Source: an uncultured Methylobacter sp. (GTDB lineage: Bacteria; Pseudomonadota; Gammaproteobacteria; Methylococcales; Methylomonadaceae). From it: 6,233 nucleotides of DNA. This document shows positions 1 to 6,233 of this stretch, one piece after another. The notes below the pieces were generated by a model. It searched no databases, had not been told where the DNA came from, and saw nothing but the letters and a program-made list of their open reading frames with translations. The first letter of the stretch is position 1. Each line of letters begins with the position of its first letter. A program made the translations under genes and the position numbers. The stretch is from the NCBI GenBank assembly GCA_903831545.1, contig CAIKYI010000203.1, positions 1 through 6,233 of the forward strand, given 5' to 3'.

Positions 1-21
1 ATGGTTATTGTTAACATTGTT

Positions 22-1065
22 TTAATTACTTTGATCTTCATTTTGCTTCCCTAAAATAAGCTTAGCCTCAACAATTCCAGCAGGAGCTATATCATTAAGT
101 GCATCCATAAAATTCTTGCCCACCAACCTTAGAGCTCGCTCAATAAACATTGGCACCGGACTCGAGGGTTCATGTTTTTTATAATAGTCGCAAACCAGAT
201 TTAAGGTTTTGATGACATCCTGATTGTTATTGATAGCGCCTGAAATTGATTTTTGTAAGGCTACCGGAGCTTCGCCGGATGAGTCTTCAATGATATTTGA
301 AGGTATTACCTCATCACCTACACCTCGGCTATCAAGAGCAGCAGCTAAAAAGCTTTTACTGTCTTTCAGGAATACTCGTAAATCAGCAAAGCTCGGCGCT
401 TCGCTAACACCGACATAAGCTGTTACCAGAGCTTCTATTTCATTAAGGTTATCCAGACTTGTTGTGATGTATTGGAAGATTTGCTGTAAATGGTCTAATT
501 CACCATCCTGAATAGCTGCATCGATAGTGCTTTGGTTTACTTCTTTTTCAGTGCTGGTTGCTGGCGATTTTCCTGAGGCAATACTGATTTCACGGAAATT
601 GAATCGACCTAAGGCTTTGGATTCAACAAGAGGAGTTTGTTGAAGGGACTTGAGAACAGTATCATGATCGCATAACGACATTAGCACATTAATTCTTTCG
701 GTAGGATCGTTGTCGTCATCCGGATCCAACTGGGGATGTAGGCTATCCCAACGCTTTTCTACTGCCGCTTTAAGCAACAGCAAACCATCTTGAAATCCTG
801 AAAAACCTTCAAGGGCTATCAGTGCGCGTAAATAATAAATCAATACACGTAAATCGATAGTTCTTGCCAATAAAGCTTCGGAAGTTTTCTTTATATCCCT
901 CCAGTTGGGAGGCTCCGCTTCCAGGACGGTAGCGCCCATTTGCTGTTCAGGCTTGCCTTTAATCGCTTGCTCTAGCTCGATAAAAGCGGGGTCATATTGC
1001 AAATCATCGCCACATACATTATCGGGGTCAATGTCTTTTAAATATTCATCAATATCGATAGCCAA
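22..1065 (-). CDS. tssA: T6SS baseplate/sheath-assembly protein TssA (ImpA N-terminal domain)
   Basis: TssA proteins act in the cytoplasm at the baseplate and during polymerisation of the Hcp tube and TssBC sheath. The 347-residue product has the length of the short TssA form. Residues about 17-145 match the ImpA N-terminal domain: CGDDLQYDPAFIELE at 18-32, then PEQQMG at 39-44, EAEPPNWRDI at 49-58, and LLKAAVEKRWDSLHPQLDPD at 97-116. A less conserved helical middle contains a Ser/Thr-rich spacer (about 165-180). The C-terminal part (about 272-340) holds the conserved EPSSPVPMFIERALRLVGKNFMDAL block typical of the family. I see no membrane segment. The start is TTG: the in-frame stop of tagF-pppA is six codons upstream with no start codon between, and the next Met (43) is inside the conserved domain. 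A GAGAGGA site supports the TTG. The TssA sub-class assignment by length and C-terminus is tentative. Confidence 0.95.
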   Translation of the reverse strand: MAIDIDEYLKDIDPDNVCGDDLQYDPAFIELEQAIKGKPEQQMGATVLEAEPPNWRDIKKTSEALLARTIDLRVLIYYLRALIALEGFSGFQDGLLLLKAAVEKRWDSLHPQLDPDDDNDPTERINVLMSLCDHDTVLKSLQQTPLVESKALGRFNFREISIASGKSPATSTEKEVNQSTIDAAIQDGELDHLQQIFQYITTSLDNLNEIEALVTAYVGVSEAPSFADLRVFLKDSKSFLAAALDSRGVGDEVIPSNIIEDSSGEAPVALQKSISGAINNNQDVIKTLNLVCDYYKKHEPSSPVPMFIERALRLVGKNFMDALNDIAPAGIVEAKLILGKQNEDQSN

Positions 1066-1072
1066 GGTTCTT

Positions 1073-1079
1073 TCCTCTC
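1073..1079 (-). promoter_or_regulatory. Shine-Dalgarno site of tssA supporting a TTG start
   Basis: The minus strand reads GAGAGGA, then AAGAACC, then TTG. This purine-rich site lies seven bases before the TTG at 1065-1063, within the 15-base gap after the tagF-pppA stop. Strong complementarity to the 16S rRNA tail together with good spacing supports TTG as the true start and may offset the weak start codon. Confidence 0.75.
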
Positions 1080-1080
1080 G

Positions 1081-2592
1081 TTACAAAACGGTTTCTATGG
1101 TTACCACAACAACAGTGACATTATCCCTGGCACCGCGAGACAAAGTCTCATTAATCAAAGCATTGGCAAGGTCTTGCGGCTCTGTTTTTTGAATCATTGC
1201 TTCAATTTCCTTAAAACTGATTTCTTTGTCCAGGCCATCACTGCTTAACAAAAAAAGATCTCCTTCAAGCACTTCGGTTATCTGTATATCTAACTCCAGC
1301 TCATCGTAGGCACCAATGGCTCGGGTAATAATATTCGAGCTTTTAACAGACCAACCTGAAGAATCTTCTTCGTCAGCACAATGATCTTTAGTGAGTTGCT
1401 CTAATTGATTATGTCTAAATCGATACAACCGGCTATCACCAGCCCACAAAAAACCGCAACGTTCCAAGTCACAAATCAAGACTACTACCGTGCTGCCAAC
1501 CAGATGAGCGCCATATTCCTTAGCCGCCAACTGGCGCAACTGGATGTTAACACTTTGTAAACAATTTTCCACGTCTTTAATGAAGTTTTCCAGTGGATTT
1601 GTAGACACCAATCCTTTGAGAGTATTAACAATCAGTTGACTCGCGACATCGCCCGCTTTATGTCCACCCATGCCATCGGCAACCACCCATAAACCGGCTT
1701 CGGGTCTGTCCAAAAAAGAATCTTCATTATGTTTGCGTCGCTTGCCTGTATCAGTAAAGGCCCAGGAACGCCAAACCAGTCTGCTTTCAGAGTGATTATT
1801 ACCGGCAAGAATACTGCTTAAGCTTGGCTGTTCCGGTTCAGTGATTTCAGTTTTAAAGTCACTAATATTATCCGGCTGTTTAGGCGAAGCCAAGGTCTGA
1901 AGAGGACGATCTTTACCCTTTAAAAATCCCGAAAAACAGGCAATAGGCGGTAATCCCTGACAGGCAAACAACTCAGACTTTACATGCTCTGAACCAGTAC
2001 TGTTCCACAAACTAAAGCCGGGCATAAAACTTGACAACAAATTAGCGCTGAGCTCAACAAAACCATCACCGATTTGCTGGCAACTATCCAGGGTTATGTG
2101 GACAGTTTTTTTCTCGGTAGAACGTTGTTGCTCGGTGAAGGCACTGACAGGCAATGAAAAAGACGGGATGGTTTGGACAAGTTGATCAAAGGCATTAAGA
2201 TCAAGATTACCCTCCAATCCCATAAATGCAGCATCTTCCAGTTGTTCAAACCAGGTATTTCCTGACGTAAGCAAAAACGGAAACTGAAACGAAGGTTCAA
2301 ATAAAACAGCCAGAGTTAGCGGATAATAACGCCCTACCCTGTCTACGCTTGGCATCATAATACCGGCAACGGCCTGGTTACCACACAAGCCGGGACTTAA
2401 CAAAAAACGCCATATCGGACTGGTTAAATAACTCTGCAACCAGTCTTCGCCCAACTCTTCCCGACTGGCGGCTATGGCGCTTTGTAGCCAGCTATCCCAG
2501 GAGCGGATAAAGTCATTTGGCAAACGCCTGGAAACAAAATCCCCAACCATGGGTAACTTACCGTAAAAACCGACACTTGTTATTGATTCCAC
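1081..2592 (-). CDS. tagF-pppA: TagF-PppA fusion: T6SS repressor domain joined to a PP2C-type Ser/Thr phosphatase
   Basis: This 503-residue protein joins two post-translational regulators of the T6SS. Residues about 6-225 are a TagF (DUF2094/ImpM) domain, with the opening SVGFYGKLPMVGDFVSRRLP, the core SPIWRFLLSPG, the PSVDRVGRYYPL block at 81-92, and the closing SLWNSTGSE and CQGLPP segments. A polar linker of about 46 residues (226-272) follows. Residues about 273-500 are a PP2C phosphatase with all the expected metal-site motifs: NED at 289-291, DGMGGH at 306-311, GDSR at 385-388, SDG at 451-453 and RDN at 489-491. It therefore looks catalytically intact. Known TagF represses assembly through Fha, and known PppA reverses PpkA threonine phosphorylation; both acting from one chain is inferred. 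No signal peptide or membrane segment is seen, so it should be cytoplasmic. The start is GTG, two bases after the tssM stop. An in-frame TAA lies nine codons upstream with no start codon between, and the next Met (15) falls inside the conserved TagF motif. Confidence 0.96.
   Translation of the reverse strand: MESITSVGFYGKLPMVGDFVSRRLPNDFIRSWDSWLQSAIAASREELGEDWLQSYLTSPIWRFLLSPGLCGNQAVAGIMMPSVDRVGRYYPLTLAVLFEPSFQFPFLLTSGNTWFEQLEDAAFMGLEGNLDLNAFDQLVQTIPSFSLPVSAFTEQQRSTEKKTVHITLDSCQQIGDGFVELSANLLSSFMPGFSLWNSTGSEHVKSELFACQGLPPIACFSGFLKGKDRPLQTLASPKQPDNISDFKTEITEPEQPSLSSILAGNNHSESRLVWRSWAFTDTGKRRKHNEDSFLDRPEAGLWVVADGMGGHKAGDVASQLIVNTLKGLVSTNPLENFIKDVENCLQSVNIQLRQLAAKEYGAHLVGSTVVVLICDLERCGFLWAGDSRLYRFRHNQLEQLTKDHCADEEDSSGWSVKSSNIITRAIGAYDELELDIQITEVLEGDLFLLSSDGLDKEISFKEIEAMIQKTEPQDLANALINETLSRGARDNVTVVVVTIETVL
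2590..2592 (-). promoter_or_regulatory. GTG start codon of tagF-pppA, coupled to the tssM stop
   Basis: The minus strand reads TAA CT GTG, where TAA is the tssM stop. No good Shine-Dalgarno site lies at normal distance: the nearest purine run, GGAAG, is about nine bases before the GTG (eleven counted from its GGA core) and sits inside the last codons of tssM. The gene therefore probably depends on ribosomes finishing tssM. Confidence 0.7.
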
Positions 2593-2594
2593 AG

Positions 2595-5500
2595 TTACAG
2601 ACTTCCAGGAAAGCGAATATTATCAAACTCTTTTAGCGAGAAAGGATTATCCACGCTACTTGCACTGAGTTCATAACGCGCTTGCACTCCGTCAATATCA
2701 AAAGTGAGCAGGTATTTATCCTGGTCAGTTCTTTGAATATGAGCCAACTCCAAAACCCTGAACCAGGCCCATTGACCTTCGGTTTCTTTATGGAGTTTTT
2801 TTCCGTCTTTGGTTTCAAAACCAAAACTTACCAAGCGACTGCCATCTGTTCCCGGCCATTGAAACGCAGCGTTTTTGGCGGTGTCGGTTTGATTGTAAGC
2901 GGATTGTTGACCCTCAATATTCAACCAAAACGAGCTGGCATTAGGACCTAACGATAAGGGCTTAAGCGTAAATTTCACTAACGGTGTACTGCCACTGCCC
3001 GAAAAAAATATCTGACGAATTTTAGCGGCCGCCTGAAGTTGTGCCAAAGTCCCGGCGGAAACACTGATTGCCTGATTATCCTGGCTTATCATGCGCCAGT
3101 TTTTTCCGCTGGTATCCACAAACGCTTTCAGATTGTTATTAAAAAATTGTTCCAAAATTCCGCCCTGGGCAAAAAAGCGGCTGAAATCTTCCAGGGTAAT
3201 ATCTTTGCTACTGGCTCTTGAAAAAGGATAGCGCCCCTGAATTGCGGATTGATACAGTGGCATAACCTCACTTTGCCAAAGCCGATTCAACTGGGATTTA
3301 CTGCTGTCCAAAATAATATCCTGATTACCGGCAGCCAAAACCTGCGTCATACTTTTAAGCGGCTCAGGCAAACGGCCCGCTTCCATTTTCATTTTCGCAA
3401 CCGCATCGCCCCCTCCGCTTTGCTTGGCTTTTTCTATGGCCACGCCACCCACATTTGAAGTTCCACTCAGGTCTATCATATAACCATAAAGTTGCCCCAA
3501 CACTTCAATGGTTCGATCTAGGGGAACTGGGCCACCTGAACCTCTAACCAGAGATGTTAAGCTCTTGAAATGTTCTTCAACATCGCTTCCTAATGGCTTA
3601 GCCGGTTGCCCCGTTAGACCTGCCGATTTGGCGGCATCTAAAAGCTTGGTCAGACGACTATCAGCCGGTTTTACTTCGCCGGCTTGTTGCAGCTTGTTTG
3701 CGGCATCTTCCGGACTTGGCGGTTTGGTGGTCAGCGAAGTTTCCCGGTTTAAGGCTTCTAGTAATTTACGCAGCGGTGAATCCGGACTTGAAGCAAACTC
3801 AAGTACTTCGGTCGCCTGCGCGGCATTGCCAGTCGCCTTGATTTTTACGTTATCAAGCAAGACATCCCAGTATTTTATGTAATCTTGATAGTAGTAGTTC
3901 CGAATAGCCTCTTCCAGTTTATCGCTATCAACCGTCTCGGTCTTGGCGGCATCACCTAGTATCCAGCTTCCAGTAACCGACTCGGCCACCTGCTCTTTGC
4001 TCTGCTTTAAAAAGACAGAATAAAATCCGTCATAGGTATAAAGATAAGGAATGCTTTGTTGCGCGAGGGTACCTGTTTTAGTCGCAAAAACCCGTTCAGC
4101 ATTAATACCCAGCGCATCAACTAATTTGAAATCTTGGGCTTTGCTTTGCAGGGCATCATTTTTAATGCGCATATAAATTTGTTGCGCGACCGGAATACGA
4201 TTAAGAATTTGCCGGGCCGCGGAAATCAAGCGTTGATTAAGCGTTTGCGTTTCTGGCGGCAATTTGAGTAGATTATCTAAATGGTCAAGTAATTGTGCCT
4301 GGGTTTCGGTATCGGTCGAATAAGTATTTTGCCAGTCTACGGCAATCCAGGGCTTTAACAATTCAGGATTTAACCGTTTGCTGTCGCCCAACATCAAATA
4401 GACTTCCAACAAGGAATATAAAATATCCGGATTATCGGTCTTGTCTTTAATGCGTTGTTCCAAACGTGTTTTGATCAACGGCAAAAATTGTTTTTGCAGT
4501 AGTTCGTTATACGTTTCTTTGATTACCGGTTGTAATTTGTCACCTTGATAGAGTCCAAAGGTCGACAAGAAAGGAACATCATCGGTATAAACCTGAGTAA
4601 TTGCCTGCATGGCGTTCATACGCTTTAACAAGGCTGCAAAATCATTTTGCCAATTGGGTGTTGCAGCAACAACCTTGTCGTATTGTTCAATTTTGCTGAG
4701 TGTATCGGCAAGGCTGGTTTGATTTTTGTTATAACTGGTCAACCATAACACCGAGAGCAACACAATGATGGCAATAGCGCCCACATAAACACCGTTGCGC
4801 AGTAAAGCCTGAATCCGTTCAAGACGCGGATTGACGCCGACAATCAACGCTTCTTCAAAAATCACTTCCTTCAACAGACGCGTTAAGAAAAAACTTTTAC
4901 CTTTACCGCTAAACAAAGGCGCAGAAACCCTGTCCAGCTTAAAAGTATTGGCAAGCATGCCCATTAAACGGTCGATAGGCGTGCCTTCCTGGGTTCCGCT
5001 GGTCAAATATACACCGCGTAAACAGGGTGCTTTTTGATAGCGATTGGCTCCGTAACATTCCTGTAAAAAACCCAGCAAGCCTTCTCTTAGCAAAGCCATG
5101 CGTTGCGGAAAACCAAAAATCAGATTGCGACGTTGCAAATCCCTTTCTTCTTGCAGGCGTCTTGGCAGATGCTCATTTAGCCTCGTCAATAAATCATCAA
5201 AATCTTTGCCTACGCGGGTGATTACATCCACAGGATTTTCAGCATCTTCTTCCGGGAAAGTAACGCCCCAAACCTGGGCTCTTTCTTCTTTGCTTAAATT
5301 GGCAAAAAAATCATTAAAACCGGCAATTAAATCCGCTTTGGTAAACAGCATATAAATAGGAAAACGTATACCAAACTGGCTATGTAATTCTTCAATACGT
5401 TGCCGAATTGATTGGGCATGCAAACTTCGCTCTTCTTCGGTTTGCTTAAGTAGATCTGACAAACTCATGGTGATAAGCACACCGTTAACCGGCCTTCTGG

Positions 5501-6137
5501 GACGATGTTTTTTAAGCAAATCCAAAAATCCCAGCCAGGCAGCTTTATCAACGGCTTCATGACTGTCTTGAGTGACATAACGTCCCGCCGTATCCAGTAA
5601 CACCGCTTGATCGGTAAACCACCAATCGCAATTACGTGTACCGCCAACACCGCGCACAGCACCTTTGCCAAACTTGTCGGCCAAGGGAAATTCCAAACCG
5701 GAATTAATCAAAGCCGTAGTTTTGCCTGAACCCGGTGGACCTATGATGATGTACCAGGGCAAATCGTAAAGATAATTTTTACCTTGAGCGTTTTTCGCGC
5801 CTTTTTTAAGGGTTTGTAAAGCCTCGTCAAAATTATTGGCGATGGTACCGATTTCTGCCTCGGCAATTTGTGAATTGTCATTATTTGCCGGAGCTACTAA
5901 CTCACTCGTCATTTGGGCATTTGCCCGGTTTGCGGTCAGTTGAATCCTTAGATTATTAAGCCCCCATAACATCACCAGCGACATGATCACTAACAATCTG
6001 ACCATATCCGATTCCAGCGGCACATGACCTGCAATAGCAATAAGCGGCCCAAAAAACCAAATCAATAAACTTACGGCAATAATCCCCAGCAGCTGAAGAA
6101 CCCATTTCTTTTTGAAAAATTCGATCACACTTTTCAT
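2595..6137 (-). CDS. tssM: T6SS membrane-complex protein TssM (IcmF family)
   Basis: TssM is the large inner-membrane protein that, with TssL and TssJ, forms the envelope-spanning channel and docking site of the T6SS. The 1180-residue product is of usual length for the family. Two hydrophobic segments (about 13-37 and 44-60) open the protein. The cytoplasmic IcmF-related NTPase-like domain (about 120-430) has an intact Walker A motif, GPPGSGKTT at 133-141, a Walker B-like LLDTAG at 180-185, and a TKAD motif at 266-269 like the guanine-specificity motif of GTPases. A third membrane segment (about 449-467) leads into a periplasmic region of some 700 residues. That region holds the IcmF family domain, including SPLRKLLEALNRET at 787-800, and a C-terminal beta-rich domain expected to bind the lipoprotein TssJ. 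A Pro/Gly/Ser-rich stretch (about 801-910) lies between them. The ATG follows a good AAGGGA site. The TAA stop is two bases from the next gene. I see no frameshift or truncation. Confidence 0.98.
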   Translation of the reverse strand: MKSVIEFFKKKWVLQLLGIIAVSLLIWFFGPLIAIAGHVPLESDMVRLLVIMSLVMLWGLNNLRIQLTANRANAQMTSELVAPANNDNSQIAEAEIGTIANNFDEALQTLKKGAKNAQGKNYLYDLPWYIIIGPPGSGKTTALINSGLEFPLADKFGKGAVRGVGGTRNCDWWFTDQAVLLDTAGRYVTQDSHEAVDKAAWLGFLDLLKKHRPRRPVNGVLITMSLSDLLKQTEEERSLHAQSIRQRIEELHSQFGIRFPIYMLFTKADLIAGFNDFFANLSKEERAQVWGVTFPEEDAENPVDVITRVGKDFDDLLTRLNEHLPRRLQEERDLQRRNLIFGFPQRMALLREGLLGFLQECYGANRYQKAPCLRGVYLTSGTQEGTPIDRLMGMLANTFKLDRVSAPLFSGKGKSFFLTRLLKEVIFEEALIVGVNPRLERIQALLRNGVYVGAIAIIVLLSVLWLTSYNKNQTSLADTLSKIEQYDKVVAATPNWQNDFAALLKRMNAMQAITQVYTDDVPFLSTFGLYQGDKLQPVIKETYNELLQKQFLPLIKTRLEQRIKDKTDNPDILYSLLEVYLMLGDSKRLNPELLKPWIAVDWQNTYSTDTETQAQLLDHLDNLLKLPPETQTLNQRLISAARQILNRIPVAQQIYMRIKNDALQSKAQDFKLVDALGINAERVFATKTGTLAQQSIPYLYTYDGFYSVFLKQSKEQVAESVTGSWILGDAAKTETVDSDKLEEAIRNYYYQDYIKYWDVLLDNVKIKATGNAAQATEVLEFASSPDSPLRKLLEALNRETSLTTKPPSPEDAANKLQQAGEVKPADSRLTKLLDAAKSAGLTGQPAKPLGSDVEEHFKSLTSLVRGSGGPVPLDRTIEVLGQLYGYMIDLSGTSNVGGVAIEKAKQSGGGDAVAKMKMEAGRLPEPLKSMTQVLAAGNQDIILDSSKSQLNRLWQSEVMPLYQSAIQGRYPFSRASSKDITLEDFSRFFAQGGILEQFFNNNLKAFVDTSGKNWRMISQDNQAISVSAGTLAQLQAAAKIRQIFFSGSGSTPLVKFTLKPLSLGPNASSFWLNIEGQQSAYNQTDTAKNAAFQWPGTDGSRLVSFGFETKDGKKLHKETEGQWAWFRVLELAHIQRTDQDKYLLTFDIDGVQARYELSASSVDNPFSLKEFDNIRFPGSL
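4737..4793 (-). other. Third transmembrane segment of TssM
   Basis: Residues 449-467 form an uninterrupted hydrophobic run (GVYVGAIAIIVLLSVLWLT). Basic residues lie on its N-terminal, cytoplasmic side (RLERIQALLRN). It separates the cytoplasmic NTPase-like domain from the long periplasmic region and gives the three-pass topology usual for TssM. Confidence 0.85.
5715..5741 (-). other. Walker A (P-loop) motif within tssM
   Basis: These codons give GPPGSGKTT (residues 133-141), matching the GxxxxGK[S/T] nucleotide-binding loop with Lys139 and Thr140 in place. Many TssM proteins keep this motif and some have lost it, so its presence suggests, but does not prove, nucleotide binding by the cytoplasmic domain of this copy. 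Confidence 0.9.
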
Positions 6138-6143
6138 GGCTAA

Positions 6144-6149
6144 TCCCTT
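6144..6149 (-). promoter_or_regulatory. Shine-Dalgarno site of tssM
   Basis: The minus strand reads AAGGGA, then TTAGCC, then ATG, a strong ribosome-binding site six bases before the tssM start. It lies inside the 16-base gap after the upstream stop, so tssM can recruit ribosomes itself as well as by coupling. It is the clearest ribosome-binding site in the window and fixes the tssM start. Confidence 0.8.
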
Positions 6150-6153
6150 GCGG

Positions 6154-6233
6154 CTATATGATAATTTCTATGCGACGATTCATTGCTTTATGCTCCGGGC
6201 TATCGTTAGCCACCATCGGCTGCGTATCGGCCC
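6154..6233 (-). CDS. tssL: C-terminal end of an OmpA-like domain protein, probably TssL with OmpA extension (partial)
   Basis: Only the last 25 codons and a TAG stop are in the window; the 5' part lies beyond the high-coordinate edge. The readable residues run from ADTQPMVAND to the tail MNRRIEIII. This is the typical ending of an OmpA/MotB-type peptidoglycan-binding domain, where a 'P.A.N.TPEG+A.NRRVEI' block precedes the last beta strand and the arginines help hold the peptidoglycan stem peptide. The stop lies 16 bases before the tssM start. In many T6SS clusters the gene just upstream of tssM is tssL (DotU/IcmH family), an inner-membrane protein that in some systems carries this extension to anchor the TssJLM complex to the cell wall. 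The OmpA fold is seen in the sequence; the TssL identity is inferred from position. A separate OmpA/Pal-like protein (TagL type) is the alternative. The DotU part and membrane segment cannot be checked here. Confidence 0.82.
   Translation of the reverse strand, partial: ADTQPMVANDSPEHKAMNRRIEIII

Noticed and set aside
9..16. Perfect 8-base palindrome TGTTAACA just after tssA.
   Set aside because: The symmetry breaks at the next base on each side and there is no GC-rich stem or T-run. It is expected by chance in AT-rich sequence and does not support a terminator or operator.
1..17. Possible start of the next operon gene: a minus-strand ATG at 17-15 reading M-L-T-I-T, four bases after the tssA stop.
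   Set aside because: Only five codons are visible, no good Shine-Dalgarno site precedes the ATG, and the residues match no T6SS protein start I recognise. Another start may lie just past the window edge.
905..1192. Plus-strand open frame of 95 codons spanning the tssA/tagF-pppA junction.
   Set aside because: It is antisense to the conserved TssA N-terminus and PP2C C-terminus, and its translation shows no domain or conserved motif.
3508..3882. Plus-strand open frame of 124 codons opposite the periplasmic part of tssM.
   Set aside because: The product is Ser/Ala/Leu-rich with no recognisable domain, and it lies wholly antisense to a well-supported conserved gene. It overlaps the low-complexity stretch of TssM, which explains the lack of stops.
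5027..5355. Two overlapping plus-strand open frames opposite the tssM cytoplasmic domain.
   Set aside because: Both are antisense shadows of a strongly conserved coding region and their products have no recognisable features.
22..6137. Possible mobile element, CRISPR array, tRNA or hidden defence gene.
   Set aside because: The region is almost completely filled by three intact T6SS genes with gaps of at most 16 bases. I found no inverted terminal repeats, spaced direct repeats or RNA gene signatures.

Overview
The window is a tightly packed piece of a type VI secretion system (T6SS) operon. Every gene lies on the minus strand, so transcription runs from high to low coordinates. In that order it holds the last 25 codons of a gene ending in an OmpA-like peptidoglycan-binding fold (almost certainly a TssL with an OmpA extension), complete tssM, complete tagF-pppA (two regulatory proteins fused in one chain), and complete tssA. 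The gaps are 16, 2 and 15 bases. No gene-free stretch exceeds about 20 bases, and I see no internal terminator or convincing internal promoter, so this looks like one co-transcribed unit that continues past both ends of the window.

The genes cover three layers of the machine. TssL and TssM belong to the envelope-spanning membrane complex. TssA works at the baseplate and in sheath/tube polymerisation. TagF-PppA is the post-translational brake: TagF is known to repress T6SS through the Fha scaffold, and PppA is a PP2C phosphatase that reverses threonine phosphorylation by the PpkA kinase. The system is therefore probably of the threonine-phosphorylation/Fha-controlled type, although neither ppkA nor fha lies in the window.

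Base composition is moderate (roughly low to mid 40s percent GC by eye). The protein families and Shine-Dalgarno sites (AAGGGA, GAGAGGA) fit a Gram-negative proteobacterium. The sequences read most like a gammaproteobacterium, but I cannot place the genus. The two genes after tssM use non-ATG starts, GTG for tagF-pppA and TTG for tssA. In-frame stops just upstream leave no other usual start codon in either place.

I do not see an undescribed system here. The points most worth a second look are the TagF-PppA fusion, the two forced non-ATG starts, and the OmpA extension on the probable TssL.
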